Below, in pieces: positions 15,422 through 24,409 of a stretch of 54,487 nucleotides of DNA; position 1 is the stretch's first letter, and each line of letters starts with the position of its first letter. The notes under the pieces are model-generated. The model had not been told where the DNA came from, did not search any database, and was given only the letters and a program-made list of their open reading frames with translations. The position numbers and the translations under genes are program-made. Source of the DNA: an uncultured Lachnospiraceae bacterium (lineage in GTDB: Bacteria; Bacillota; Clostridia; Lachnospirales; Lachnospiraceae); NCBI GenBank assembly GCA_910580015.1, contig CAJTVT010000017.1, forward strand, positions 1 to 54,487, written 5' to 3'.

Positions 15422-17128
15422 CTATTGCACCTTTTGTACCTGAGCCTGCCCAGTCAAAGGATTTCGTTTCTCATAAGAAAACAGATAAAATCCCTGTTCT
15501 TGTTCTTTCCTCGGATATTCCGACAGCGTCCGATTTCTAAGAATCTGTTCCATATCATACCAAAAAGGTTCCAAATGAGATAGTTTTCCTTTTTTGCAAT
15601 ATTTCCTGGATAGATCCTTAAATTCCATAAGGGACGGCGCCCAATCTGGACGACTCTTCATATTTTCCCTGTAATACAAATCAAACACCAGTGTTTCCTG
15701 GTAAAGTTCTCTGTGTGCCGGATCCTTTTGCGCGATATAATCCAAAAGAATCTCACAGCGGCGAACCCTGGAATGACTCATCGCCAGAAGTCCCTGACTT
15801 TCATAAAATTCTCCCAGGCGCAAAAACAAATAAAAGGGATTATCTTCTGTTAATTCCAGCACCTTTATCGTCATTTCAAACTGGCCGCTGTTATAATAGA
15901 CCTCCAACATCTCCTCTGCCAGTTTCATTTTTAAGATCTCCTCATAAGACAGCCAGTGGGTAGCCATCACCTCATAGGGCGGATATTCCTGATACACCAA
16001 TCCATACTCCCTGCGATTTTGATACAGAAAGGACCCTTTGAGAACTTTTAGAAATCCTAACTGAAGCTGTTCTGGCTTTTGTTCATAAACCCACTGAAAT
16101 GACTTTGTAAAGGTCACAAAATCTTCCTCTGGCAGCCCCGCAATCAAGTCCAGATGCTGATGCACATTCCCACATTGTTGTACCTGGGACACTACTTGTT
16201 CTAGCCGCTGCAAATCCGTCGTGCGCCGAATTTTATGTATCGTTGGCCCATGGATGGACTGCACACCGATTTCAAGCTGAATTAACCCTGGCCTCATTGT
16301 GTGAATCAACGCAATCTCCTGGCTTGTCAACAAATCCGCAGAGATCTCAAAATGAAAATTCGTCATGCCGTTATCGTGCTCCTTTAGATACTGCCAAATC
16401 TCCATGGCATGTCTATGATCGCAGTTAAAGGTGCGATCCACAAATTTCACCTGAGGCACTCTGTGATCAAGAAAAAACTGAAGCTCCTCTTTTACCAGCT
16501 CAAAAGAGCGAAACCGCAGTCCTTTCTCAATGGAAGACAGACAGTAGCTGCAAGAAAAAGGACACCCTCGACTGGTCTCATAATAAATAATACGGTTTTC
16601 AAACTCTTCCAGATCTTTATAGCAAAACACAAGGTTATCCATACACAGTGGGCTTCGCACACCAGTCGTCACCAGTGTTCCCTGAGTTCCTCGGAAAACC
16701 AAGCCGGAAATCTCCTCCAAGCCTTCCTGTTGTGAGGGTTCTCTCAGATAATAACCGCACAAATCCCGAAATATTTCTTCGCCCTCTCCAACCATCACTC
16801 CGCTAACTGCGGGACATTGTTCCAAAAAGGACTCCGCCTCATAGGACACTTCTGGTCCCCCCACCCAGATAGGCACTTCTGGCAGCACCTTGGAAACCTC
16901 AGTGGCAAGCTCTCTCACATAGCGAATATTCCAGATATAACAGGAAAAACATAATACATCTGGTTTTTGTTTGTAGATATCTTGTAAAATATAATCCACC
17001 CGATGATTGATGGTATACTCTGCAATATGAATATGCTGCTGATATTCTCTAGCATAAGCCCTAAGACTATATATCGCAAGGTTGGAATGGATATATTTTG
17101 CATTAATTGCTGTCAATAAAATTTTCAT
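15422..17128 (-). CDS. B12-binding-domain radical SAM protein (DUF4080 type)
   Basis: Encodes 568 residues. Residues 1-130 are a cobalamin-binding-like Rossmann domain (GGPEVSYEAESFLEQCP, MVGEGEEIF). The radical SAM core carries Cys189, Cys193 and Cys196 in RGCPFSCSYC, which would hold the 4Fe-4S cluster. The last 200 residues correspond to DUF4080, a helical domain found only with this core. The substrate is unknown. The N-terminal domain lacks an obvious DxHxxG motif, so cobalamin binding is uncertain. The next gene, 13 bases downstream, is the exonuclease. The start has only a weak ribosome binding site. Confidence 0.9.
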   Translation of the reverse strand: MKILLTAINAKYIHSNLAIYSLRAYAREYQQHIHIAEYTINHRVDYILQDIYKQKPDVLCFSCYIWNIRYVRELATEVSKVLPEVPIWVGGPEVSYEAESFLEQCPAVSGVMVGEGEEIFRDLCGYYLREPSQQEGLEEISGLVFRGTQGTLVTTGVRSPLCMDNLVFCYKDLEEFENRIIYYETSRGCPFSCSYCLSSIEKGLRFRSFELVKEELQFFLDHRVPQVKFVDRTFNCDHRHAMEIWQYLKEHDNGMTNFHFEISADLLTSQEIALIHTMRPGLIQLEIGVQSIHGPTIHKIRRTTDLQRLEQVVSQVQQCGNVHQHLDLIAGLPEEDFVTFTKSFQWVYEQKPEQLQLGFLKVLKGSFLYQNRREYGLVYQEYPPYEVMATHWLSYEEILKMKLAEEMLEVYYNSGQFEMTIKVLELTEDNPFYLFLRLGEFYESQGLLAMSHSRVRRCEILLDYIAQKDPAHRELYQETLVFDLYYRENMKSRPDWAPSLMEFKDLSRKYCKKGKLSHLEPFWYDMEQILRNRTLSEYPRKEQEQGFYLFSYEKRNPLTGQAQVQKVQ

Positions 17129-17155
17129 TGTCTCATACTTACTGCAATTATTCTT

Positions 17156-17184
17156 TTGACAGTTTTCCCCTTCTATGGTATTTT
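17156..17184 (+). promoter_or_regulatory. promoter of the ArsR-family gene
   Basis: Perfect TTGACA (17156-17161) and TATTTT (17179-17184) with 17-base spacing. Transcription would begin about 160 bases before the ATG, so the leader would carry the structured repeat at 17190-17325. Confidence 0.6.
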
Positions 17185-17325
17185 TATTTTATAGGAAATT
17201 CCTTCGGATTTCCTAATAAGACAAAAAACAATGATCCCGCTACGGCGGAACTGAAATACGTGGCGAAAGCCACCCGTCGCAAGCGGAGAATCCCGCAAAG
17301 CAGGATTCTTTGTTCTATAGACATT
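17185..17325 (+). repeat. interspersed structured repeat, copy 1
   Basis: Aligns over most of its length with the reverse complement of 53475-53615 (shared blocks include ATAGGAAATTCCTTC, AAAAAACAAT, GCAGGATTCTTTGTT). It begins with a hairpin (GGAAAT...ATTTCC), contains GTGGC-GAAA-GCCAC with a GNRA-type loop, and ends with AGAATCC pairing GGATTCT. Substitutions between copies tend to keep pairing in the first hairpin. It is located in the ArsR gene leader. Confidence 0.7.
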
Positions 17326-17350
17326 AATCGGCAGAAAAGAAGGAATCCTT

Positions 17351-17632
17351 ATGAATCAGAATGAATTTGAACAATTAGCAGAACTATTTAAAATATTTGG
17401 AACCTCCACACGGCTACAAATATTATATGCATTGGTAGATCAGGAAAAATGCGTCTATGATATTGCAACAGAGTTGGGCATGTCACAAAGCGCCATCTCG
17501 CATCAGCTAAGCATACTAAAACAAAACCGCCTGGTTAAAAACCGTAGAGAAGGAAAGACTATTTATTATTCTCTGCTAGATTCTCACGTACTTACCATTA
17601 TCGCCCAGGGTCTGGATCATATCCGGGAATAA
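17351..17632 (+). CDS. ArsR/SmtB-family metal-sensing repressor
   Basis: Encodes 93 residues. A winged helix-turn-helix (TSTRLQILYALVD, ELGMSQSAISHQLSILK) is typical of ArsR repressors, which leave DNA when metal binds. The final helix carries Asp77, His79, His90 and Glu93, with exactly the D-x-H-(10)-H-x-x-E spacing of the zinc site in SmtB-type sensors. Cys34 is single, so a cadmium-type Cys site is unlikely. No metal transporter lies beside it; a MITE-like element begins two bases after the stop. The targets are probably elsewhere, or a former partner was lost. An AAGGA site precedes the ATG. Confidence 0.9.
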   Translation: MNQNEFEQLAELFKIFGTSTRLQILYALVDQEKCVYDIATELGMSQSAISHQLSILKQNRLVKNRREGKTIYYSLLDSHVLTIIAQGLDHIRE

Positions 17633-17633
17633 T

Positions 17634-17799
17634 CTAGTGTACTGACACGTTTATATTTGGTGAAACTACGCAGAATTTTCATTCTTCTGCAAGGCAGATT
17701 TTCAACGGTGTAGCGGTGGCTACAGCTAGAAAATCTAACGTAGCAGATGGATGAAAAAGCAAGTAGGTTTGCCTAATTATAAATGTGTCAGTACACTAG
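17634..17799. mobile_element. MITE-like element with 22-base terminal inverted repeats
   Basis: 166 bases bounded by CTAGTGTACTGACACGTTTA... at 17634-17655 and its reverse complement at 17778-17799, with one mismatch in 22. Internal complementary blocks (AGATTTTC with GAAAATCT; TTTTCAT with ATGAAAA) let the whole element fold as one long stem. It has no coding capacity. A decayed copy lies at 26233-26314. The CTAG at each tip may be a target duplication or part of the repeat. Confidence 0.75.
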
Positions 17800-17874
17800 C
17801 ATCATCTTAGCACAAATCCCTTCGCAGGGCAACTACCCCTTCTCCTACCGATGTATAAAATATGGATCGAAAAC

Positions 17875-17916
17875 ACCCCCCTCCAACCGAACACTTTCGT
17901 CCGTTTGGAGGGGGGT
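17875..17916 (-). terminator. terminator after the heptad-repeat protein gene
   Basis: Perfect 12-base GC-rich stem (ACCCCCCTCCAA with TTGGAGGGGGGT), loop of 18 bases, followed on the minus strand by GTTTTCG. It ends the MMPL operon, 43 bases after its last stop. Confidence 0.85.
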
Positions 17917-17958
17917 CCTATCGTAACGCATCTTATACTTGCTCTGCCATCTGTGACT

Positions 17959-20457
17959 TTATTCTTCTGCCTTAACTGCGTCTGTACGGAAAATAAACTT
18001 CACAGATCCTTTGATTCCTTCTGCCTTCTTCGTGAAGGTCTGATATTCCTCGCCTGCTTTCGCCACTGCTTGAAGCTTACTCAAAAGCTCTTTTACATCC
18101 CCATCATAAGCTTCTGTCAGTTTCTGTATTCCCTCCTTATCAAACTGTATCATACCCTCTTTTAACTCTTTCGATCCATCACTGAGCTTGTGCACGCCAT
18201 CTTCCACCTTCGAAGTGGCACCAGAAAGTTGAAAAGCGCCATCTCTTAAAGTGCCATTATTTGATACCAGCGTTGCAGCGCCCCTTGTTAGCTGACCGAT
18301 TCCATTCGTCAGAGTTGGCATACTGTCATTCATCGTCTGGGTTCCCTGGCAAAGCGCCTGCATACCGCTTACCAGACTGTGGCCACTGGATGAGTCCTGT
18401 TCATTGATGGCTGCCGAGATCTGCGCCTTTGTCCCGTTCACTGCCGTGAGGGTGGCTGACTCGGCAGCAGTCTTTGCAGCAGTCTTTGCGGTGTCAGCTA
18501 CCGCCTGACCCACAGTATCTTTCGCCCCTTCTGCAATGCCAGCAACAATCTGGGATGCTGTACTGTCTATTCCAGCTTTCAACGTTTCATTTGCCATGGC
18601 TGTCTCCACAGTCTGAGCCACCAAGGCGTCCACCGTTGCCTGAATCTGCGCTTTCCCTTCTGGGGAAGCCAAAGCTGCGTCTATCTGCTGCTCGATAGCT
18701 GCCATCTGAGCAGCCACATTGGCAGCCACCAGCTCATCAATCCCCTGTTGTGCAATCAAAGCGTCAATCTGATTCTTTGCCTCGGAACCCTCCGTATTCA
18801 CTGCTTCATTGACTGCTGTACAGATCGTAGCCACTGCCTCTGCATTCAAAATACCTCCATTCTGCTCTGCTACTGCTGCGGACTGCTGCTGAATTACCGC
18901 TGAAGTCACGCCAGAGGTAACTTGATTTGTGACCTGTTGCACCACTGCCTGGGTGACACTCTGTACCACCTCAGGCTTATATTCTGCCATTTTATCCTTC
19001 TTTGCTGTATCTGTGGCCACCTGAGAATAAGCCGTCTGAAGGACCGTGTCAAGCACATTCTCTGTGTATACTCCAAGACCTGCTGATACCTGATTTTTTG
19101 CTGTCTTATTGTTTGCCAGATTCTGATAAAATGCATCAGACGCCTGTTTTTTGATAGCATCCGTTCCCTGGCTTTGATCCGCAAAAGTGCTCTCTATAGC
19201 ATCATCTGCCTGCTTTACCAAGGCCGATTTTTCTTCCTTTGTCATCTCTGCTTTCAGGGTCTGATCCAACTGGGCCACACCATTGTTTAAGGTGGATGCG
19301 CTGCTGTTTAAGGTGCTTACGCCGTTTATCAATGACCCAGAGGAACCTGAAAGCGTCTGAATACCATCATTTAACTGGGATGCTCCATCCGTATAACTGT
19401 TAACTCCATTTTTTAATGCATTGACACCTGCTGCAAACTCTTTCATGCTGCCCCTCAAGGTTCCCAGCCCTTTTGTCAGATCTTTGGTCCCAGTTACCAA
19501 CTGTTTTGAAGCATCTGTCAAAGTTTCCAGATTTTCATCCAATTGTGTAAGGTCAAATGCCTCCCCCAGTTCATGATTCCCAAACAGGTCATTCATTGCA
19601 ATCGTCATGGTCATCTCCAAGGAAAAATTCTCAACATCCGCTGTCACTTCCACATAATCTGGAATCTGTATATCTTCATCCAAATCATCCTGCACAATAT
19701 TCAGACTTTCCTTAAGGCCAGGCATAGCCATACCCACTGCAACTTTCCGATTTCCATCCGAGATCACCTTGCCATTTGTGATTTCCACATTGCTGTAATC
19801 CTCTGGAAGAATCATCCCCGTCATCACGGTAAATGGAACATACACCTCATGTTCCTCCCCCTCCACCAATTGAATTGTCTTCTTATGGTTTGTATAGTCA
19901 AAACGAATCGTAACTCTGCCACTCTTTCCAGCGATCTCCTCCGGTGAAAGCTCTGTTCCATCCAAAAAATAAGTGACTTGCTGGGTGATAGGCAAATCCT
20001 TCGTTGTGGTGCCCTGATAATAAATGTCTTTTCCATCTGCCTGCCATGTGATCTGTTCTCCATCCTGGTCAAACGTCTCTTCCCCCTTGACATTTTCAAT
20101 TTCCTCCAGATCAGACCGATCTTGTAACATGGTCTTTCCATCTTTATTTTTCAACCACTCACTGACAATCACATTTTTGATTGAGCCATCTGCATGGGAC
20201 ACCACATAGACTGTCTCCTCTTTTCCAGCATCTTCTTCCTCCTTGGAGGCAGAGAGTACCTTCTCCAAGGTCTCCTTGATCTCTTTTTTATCCGCTTTAT
20301 TATTCTGCGTTTCCTTAGGACCACTCTCCCCTTTTTGTGCATGCACCGTATAAACCATTCCGCTTCCTGTGCCCAACATTGCAACGGTGAGTACACCTGC
20401 CGCCATCCGAATGCTATATTTATTCTGAAATCTTCTCTTTAACTCCATATTTTTCAT
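17959..20457 (-). CDS. exported heptad-repeat (YhgE/Pip-like) protein, partner of the MMPL exporter
   Basis: Encodes 832 residues. A signal-type N-terminus (RMAAGVLTVAMLGTGSGMVY) leads to a beta-rich region (about 75-270), then some 500 residues of coiled coil with repeated x-x-x-L-x-x-G heptads (QLVTGTKDLTKGLGTLRGSM, DGASQLNDGIQTLSGSSGSL and, near the end, KVEDGVHKLSDGSKELKEGM). An Ala/Gln-rich helical insert lies in the middle (about 415-680). Related YhgE/Pip proteins have C-terminal membrane helices; this one ends FRTDAVKAEE without any. It lies 18 bases after the MMPL gene, so the two likely form an envelope-spanning export unit. Confidence 0.85.
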   Translation of the reverse strand: MKNMELKRRFQNKYSIRMAAGVLTVAMLGTGSGMVYTVHAQKGESGPKETQNNKADKKEIKETLEKVLSASKEEEDAGKEETVYVVSHADGSIKNVIVSEWLKNKDGKTMLQDRSDLEEIENVKGEETFDQDGEQITWQADGKDIYYQGTTTKDLPITQQVTYFLDGTELSPEEIAGKSGRVTIRFDYTNHKKTIQLVEGEEHEVYVPFTVMTGMILPEDYSNVEITNGKVISDGNRKVAVGMAMPGLKESLNIVQDDLDEDIQIPDYVEVTADVENFSLEMTMTIAMNDLFGNHELGEAFDLTQLDENLETLTDASKQLVTGTKDLTKGLGTLRGSMKEFAAGVNALKNGVNSYTDGASQLNDGIQTLSGSSGSLINGVSTLNSSASTLNNGVAQLDQTLKAEMTKEEKSALVKQADDAIESTFADQSQGTDAIKKQASDAFYQNLANNKTAKNQVSAGLGVYTENVLDTVLQTAYSQVATDTAKKDKMAEYKPEVVQSVTQAVVQQVTNQVTSGVTSAVIQQQSAAVAEQNGGILNAEAVATICTAVNEAVNTEGSEAKNQIDALIAQQGIDELVAANVAAQMAAIEQQIDAALASPEGKAQIQATVDALVAQTVETAMANETLKAGIDSTASQIVAGIAEGAKDTVGQAVADTAKTAAKTAAESATLTAVNGTKAQISAAINEQDSSSGHSLVSGMQALCQGTQTMNDSMPTLTNGIGQLTRGAATLVSNNGTLRDGAFQLSGATSKVEDGVHKLSDGSKELKEGMIQFDKEGIQKLTEAYDGDVKELLSKLQAVAKAGEEYQTFTKKAEGIKGSVKFIFRTDAVKAEE

Positions 20458-20475
20458 GATGATAACCTCCTAATA

Positions 20476-22584
20476 TTATGAAACTGAATTTATTTTTTCT
20501 GTTTTTACTTTCTGTCCTCTGGCCGGACCAAATCCAATACTGGTAGCACAAATTAATTTATCAAAAACCATAAACATCGCTGGTAAAATAAAGATTGCCA
20601 CAAACATACTTATAATTGCTCCACGGGACATCAGCGTACATAATGCACCGATCATATCGATTCTGGAATAAAATGCCACTCCAACGGTTGCCGCAAAGAA
20701 ACTCAATGCACTTCCCACAATAGAGGAGATGGATGTGGACAACGCAACGGTCACCGCTTGGGCCTTATCTGCTCCCTGGCTGCGTTCCTTCCGATAACGC
20801 GTCGTCATCAAAATCGCGTAATCCACTGTGGCCCCCAACTGGATTGTGCCAATCACGACGGAAGCAATAAAGGGAAGTGTGGTCCCGGTATATGCAGGGA
20901 TTCCCATATTGATAAAAATTGCAAATTCAATCACAGATACAAGAATTACAGGAACCGAGATGGATTTAAAAGTAAGCAGAATAATCAAAAATACTGCTAC
21001 AATAGAGACCACACTCACCACCTTAAAATCCTTATCTGTAATATTAATTAAATCCTTGGTACAGGGCGCCTCCCCAATCAACATTCCCTGTGGATCGTAT
21101 CTTTTTAAAATATTATTCAACTCTGAAATCTGCTGATTCACTTCATCCGATGCAATCTTATATCCAGAACTTACCATCATCATCTGATAATGATCGGTCA
21201 TCAATTTTTCCTTAATATTTGCTGGGATTATATCCAGCGGAACCGAAGGCCCTACGAGGGATTCCATCCCTAATATTGATGATACGCCATCCACAGCTTC
21301 CATTTCTTTTTTCATCATTCCTGCTTCTTTTTGTGATAGCTTACTATCCAAAAGCAGGATATGTGTAGTATTCATCTGAAAACTCTCATCTAGTTTGTCA
21401 TTGGCCTGAATACTGGGCAAATCCTTTGGCAGAGTCCCAGCAACATCATAATACACACCTGTATGCGTATATCCATACACGGCAGGAGCCAACACAATCA
21501 AAAAAATTAACACAAATATTTTATAATGTCTCACCACAAAAGGTGCAATCTGTCCCAAATCTGGAATCATCGGCCTGTGTTTCGTCTTGGAGATTGGCTT
21601 GTCAAAAACTAATATCATCGCAGGTAACACCGTAACACAACATACCACACCAAGTAACACTCCTTTTGCCATCACAATTCCCAAATCCAGTCCCAGAGTG
21701 AAAGTCATAAAACATAAGGCTACAAAACCTGCCACCGTAGTAGTAGAACTGCTGAGCACAGAACCAAGGGTATTGGAGATTGCATGTGACATTGCCCGTT
21801 TCTTATCTCCCGGAAACCGCTCCTGATTTTCTTCATAACTGTGCCACAGGAAAATAGAATAGTCCATGGTCACTCCCAACTGAAGAACTGCCGCCAATGC
21901 CTGGGTAATATAACAGATTTCACCGGAAAATATATTGCTTCCCAAATTATATAAGATTGCCATCCCAATACTTAAAAGGAAAAATACTGGAGCCAGAAAG
22001 GAGTCCATGGTTAGCGCAAGGATTACACAGGACAACGCACCTGCAATTGCAACATACGCTATCATCTCCTGATTGCAGATATCCTTGATATCTGTGACCA
22101 CTGCGGACATTCCACTGACAAAGCACTGTTTCTGCGCAAGGCCGCGAATCTCCTTTACAGCTTCCATCGTCTCATCCGACGACATAGAGGAATCATACAT
22201 CACCATCATCATCGTATCACTGCCTTTGACGAACTTCTGTTGTATCTCCTCTGGAAGAATTTCCACAGGCACTGATAAATCCGCCACAGAGTCATACCAG
22301 ATTACAGTCTTAACATGTGGAACTGCCTCAATCTGTTCCCGAAGAGCTGACACATCCTTATTCTCCATCTCCTCCACAATACAGATGGAAAACGCCCCCG
22401 TACCAAATTCATCCATCAGGATATCCTGTCCCTCCATGGTCTCAATGTCCTTGGGCAGATAGGATAAAATATCATAATTAATCCTGGTGCTTACAATCCC
22501 CAATACTGACGGAACCAAAAGCAATAAACTGATTATCAAGATGGGAACACGCAGTTTTACAACTCCTTTTCCAAACTTAATCAT
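20476..22584 (-). CDS. MMPL/RND-family exporter
   Basis: Encodes 702 residues. Two halves each have one leading helix, a large extracytoplasmic domain (about 35-165 and 375-515) and a bundle of five more helices. The halves carry the typical MMPL helix-4 patterns (QLGVTMDYSIFLWHSYEE and QLGATVDYAILMTTRYRKE), whose Asp residues are the expected proton relay. Clostridial members pair with heptad-repeat proteins and are thought to export lipids or toxic compounds. Substrate unknown. A TetR-type palindrome overlaps its promoter, and the TetR gene is the next one upstream. Confidence 0.9.
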   Translation of the reverse strand: MIKFGKGVVKLRVPILIISLLLLVPSVLGIVSTRINYDILSYLPKDIETMEGQDILMDEFGTGAFSICIVEEMENKDVSALREQIEAVPHVKTVIWYDSVADLSVPVEILPEEIQQKFVKGSDTMMMVMYDSSMSSDETMEAVKEIRGLAQKQCFVSGMSAVVTDIKDICNQEMIAYVAIAGALSCVILALTMDSFLAPVFFLLSIGMAILYNLGSNIFSGEICYITQALAAVLQLGVTMDYSIFLWHSYEENQERFPGDKKRAMSHAISNTLGSVLSSSTTTVAGFVALCFMTFTLGLDLGIVMAKGVLLGVVCCVTVLPAMILVFDKPISKTKHRPMIPDLGQIAPFVVRHYKIFVLIFLIVLAPAVYGYTHTGVYYDVAGTLPKDLPSIQANDKLDESFQMNTTHILLLDSKLSQKEAGMMKKEMEAVDGVSSILGMESLVGPSVPLDIIPANIKEKLMTDHYQMMMVSSGYKIASDEVNQQISELNNILKRYDPQGMLIGEAPCTKDLINITDKDFKVVSVVSIVAVFLIILLTFKSISVPVILVSVIEFAIFINMGIPAYTGTTLPFIASVVIGTIQLGATVDYAILMTTRYRKERSQGADKAQAVTVALSTSISSIVGSALSFFAATVGVAFYSRIDMIGALCTLMSRGAIISMFVAIFILPAMFMVFDKLICATSIGFGPARGQKVKTEKINSVS

Positions 22585-22626
22585 CTTCCTCTCACTCCTT
22601 TTTCTTTCACTTTTCTATTCAACCAA

Positions 22627-22664
22627 AGTATAAAAAAAAAGACTGAATAAATAAATATTCAATC
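22627..22664 (-). promoter_or_regulatory. TetR-type operator and promoter of the MMPL operon
   Basis: Inverted repeat GACTGAATA-6-TATTCAATC at 22641-22664 (8 of 9 positions paired) lies over the expected -35 region. A TATACT -10 (22627-22632 on the minus strand) follows it, 43 bases before the MMPL ATG. The placement suits repression by the adjacent TetR protein. Confidence 0.6.
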
Positions 22665-22769
22665 TTTTTTCTCTGTAGTTCAAGATGATACATTTTTCCT
22701 TTGCTGTATTTTTCCATATACATTTAAGGGTATTTGTCATCTCCTCCAAAATCTTAGCTAGACAAAACA

Positions 22770-23333
22770 CTACAACTCTTCAATCACCTCTGTCATGGAA
22801 CGCGTGATCATATAATTGTAAATATCTGTGATTTCTCTGGGTTCCACGGTCATACCACTCTTAATCCAACGCACCACCACAAAACACATGGACTGTGCAT
22901 AAAATTGAGAAATATACTCTGGCGTCAACCAAGGATGTCTCTGTTTTCCTGTCTGACTTCTTCCATAAATCACCTCAAGGAGTAAGTCCCCAATGCATTT
23001 TTTGCAGATCTGCTCAAAAGAATTTTGTCCCTCCAGCCGAACCGCCTTTCCATAAAACTCCTTTTCTGACTTAATGGAGGTAAAAATCAACAACAACGCT
23101 TCATCTACCATCCCTGCATGAATCAAGGGTCTGATAGGTTCTATGATCTGCGTCTGAATAATCCATTCCAACAATTCATACTTATCCTGAAAATGATTGT
23201 AAAAGGTAGGACGGATCACCCCTGCCTTATCGGTAACAGCCTTAATCGTAATCTTCTCTATGGGCTGCTGGCAGGCAAGCTCCTTAAAACTTTCCGCCAG
23301 CAGCATATCAACCCTTTCCTTCTGTCCTGTCAC
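22770..23333 (-). CDS. TetR-family transcriptional regulator of the MMPL operon
   Basis: Encodes 187 residues with a GTG start. An N-terminal helix-turn-helix (IEKITIKAVTDKAGVIRPTF, then YNHFQDKYELLEWI) precedes a helical ligand domain of the type seen in DhaS-like TetR proteins of Clostridia. It lies 185 bases upstream of the MMPL gene on the same strand, and 15 bases after the HD-GYP gene, so it is probably transcribed with the c-di-GMP genes rather than divergently from its target. Another possible start is the ATG eight codons later, which has a good AAGGAAAGG site. Confidence 0.9.
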   Translation of the reverse strand: MTGQKERVDMLLAESFKELACQQPIEKITIKAVTDKAGVIRPTFYNHFQDKYELLEWIIQTQIIEPIRPLIHAGMVDEALLLIFTSIKSEKEFYGKAVRLEGQNSFEQICKKCIGDLLLEVIYGRSQTGKQRHPWLTPEYISQFYAQSMCFVVVRWIKSGMTVEPREITDIYNYMITRSMTEVIEEL

Positions 23334-23348
23334 ATCTTCACATCCTGC

Positions 23349-24392
23349 TTATACATTTAATTCCAGAATCGTCAAGCTTCTTGCCTCATTATCCGATTTC
23401 AAATTGATAATCTCCCCAGTGGGAATTATCTTTACCTTGGGCCTTAAAATAAACTCTTTGTAATTCTCCATTACTACTGCTGTCCTGCCATCTGACAGTC
23501 TTACTTCGCAACCCTCTGGATATACAGCAATCTTACGCATAAATACATCCACCAGCTCTGGATCAAATTCCGCTCCTGCATTTGCCATAATATATTCCAC
23601 AGCCTCCGAAGGCGGCACAGCCTCATGATAAGGCAGCTTGGAAGTCAGAGCATCGTAGACATCTGCCAGCTTGATGATCCTGGCATAGATTGGAATTTCT
23701 GAACCAGATCTGCGCAATGGATAACCACATCCATTATACCATTCATGATGTTCTAGAACACTGTCATATACTTCAGGCAGAAAATCAAAATTTTCCACCA
23801 AGAAATCATATCCCAACTTAGGATGCTGAACGATCATAATCCGCTCTTCCTCGGTCAGAGCACGCTTCACATTCAGTACATCTTCCTCCACAAACCGTTT
23901 TCCAACATCATGGAGCAAGGCTGCTGTCGTTAAAATATCAAGCTCCTCTTTATTCATATTACAGGCAGCACCTATCATTGTAGACAAAACTGCCACATTC
24001 ACAGAATGAAAATACACATAATCATCATAGGTCTTAATGTCCAACATATTGCACATAACATCCCCATTGTTCAGCACTTCTTCCATCACATCAATCACAA
24101 CCTCCTGAAGATTGTGCTGTTCCATAGGCAGATTCTTATTGTCCAAAAATAAATCATGGACCATCTTTAAAGCTTCCCGCTTAACTTCTGGACGAATGAC
24201 CTCGGTGACCATCAAATCCTCTGTAAATTCATCGTCAATATAAATTCCAGGAAATCCAAGTGATAGCAGCTCCTGCAGGTTATCATTGTTCAGTATCACA
24301 TGCCTGCCCAAAATCAGCCGCCCTTCTCCATTATAAATATCCTGTCCTAATGCCATTCCTGTTTCCACTTTTGCCATAGGCATATAACGCAT
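23349..24392 (-). CDS. HD-GYP domain c-di-GMP phosphodiesterase
   Basis: Encodes 347 residues. The N-terminal 120 residues are a DUF3391-like or regulatory part starting with the common MAKVETGMALGQDIYN. The HD-GYP domain has LLHDVGKR (metal ligands), a VLEHHEWYNGCGYP motif in place of HHExxDGxGYP, and IIKLADVYDALTS. All expected metal-binding His/Asp residues are present, so it is probably active. A short beta-rich tail (about 290-347) follows. It lies 17 bases after a GGDEF diguanylate cyclase gene and 15 before a TetR gene: opposite activities on c-di-GMP in one transcript. Confidence 0.92.
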   Translation of the reverse strand: MRYMPMAKVETGMALGQDIYNGEGRLILGRHVILNNDNLQELLSLGFPGIYIDDEFTEDLMVTEVIRPEVKREALKMVHDLFLDNKNLPMEQHNLQEVVIDVMEEVLNNGDVMCNMLDIKTYDDYVYFHSVNVAVLSTMIGAACNMNKEELDILTTAALLHDVGKRFVEEDVLNVKRALTEEERIMIVQHPKLGYDFLVENFDFLPEVYDSVLEHHEWYNGCGYPLRRSGSEIPIYARIIKLADVYDALTSKLPYHEAVPPSEAVEYIMANAGAEFDPELVDVFMRKIAVYPEGCEVRLSDGRTAVVMENYKEFILRPKVKIIPTGEIINLKSDNEARSLTILELNV

Positions 24393-24409
24393 ACTCAGCT
24401 ACCTCCTGT

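Noticed and set aside
17185..17325. CRISPR array
   Set aside because: The repeats are two isolated, inverted copies more than 36 kb apart, with no spacers. No CRISPR array or cas gene was seen in the window.
18906..19184. Arg-rich 92-residue frame inside the heptad-repeat gene
   Set aside because: It is an out-of-frame reading of Ala/Gln-rich repeat codons.
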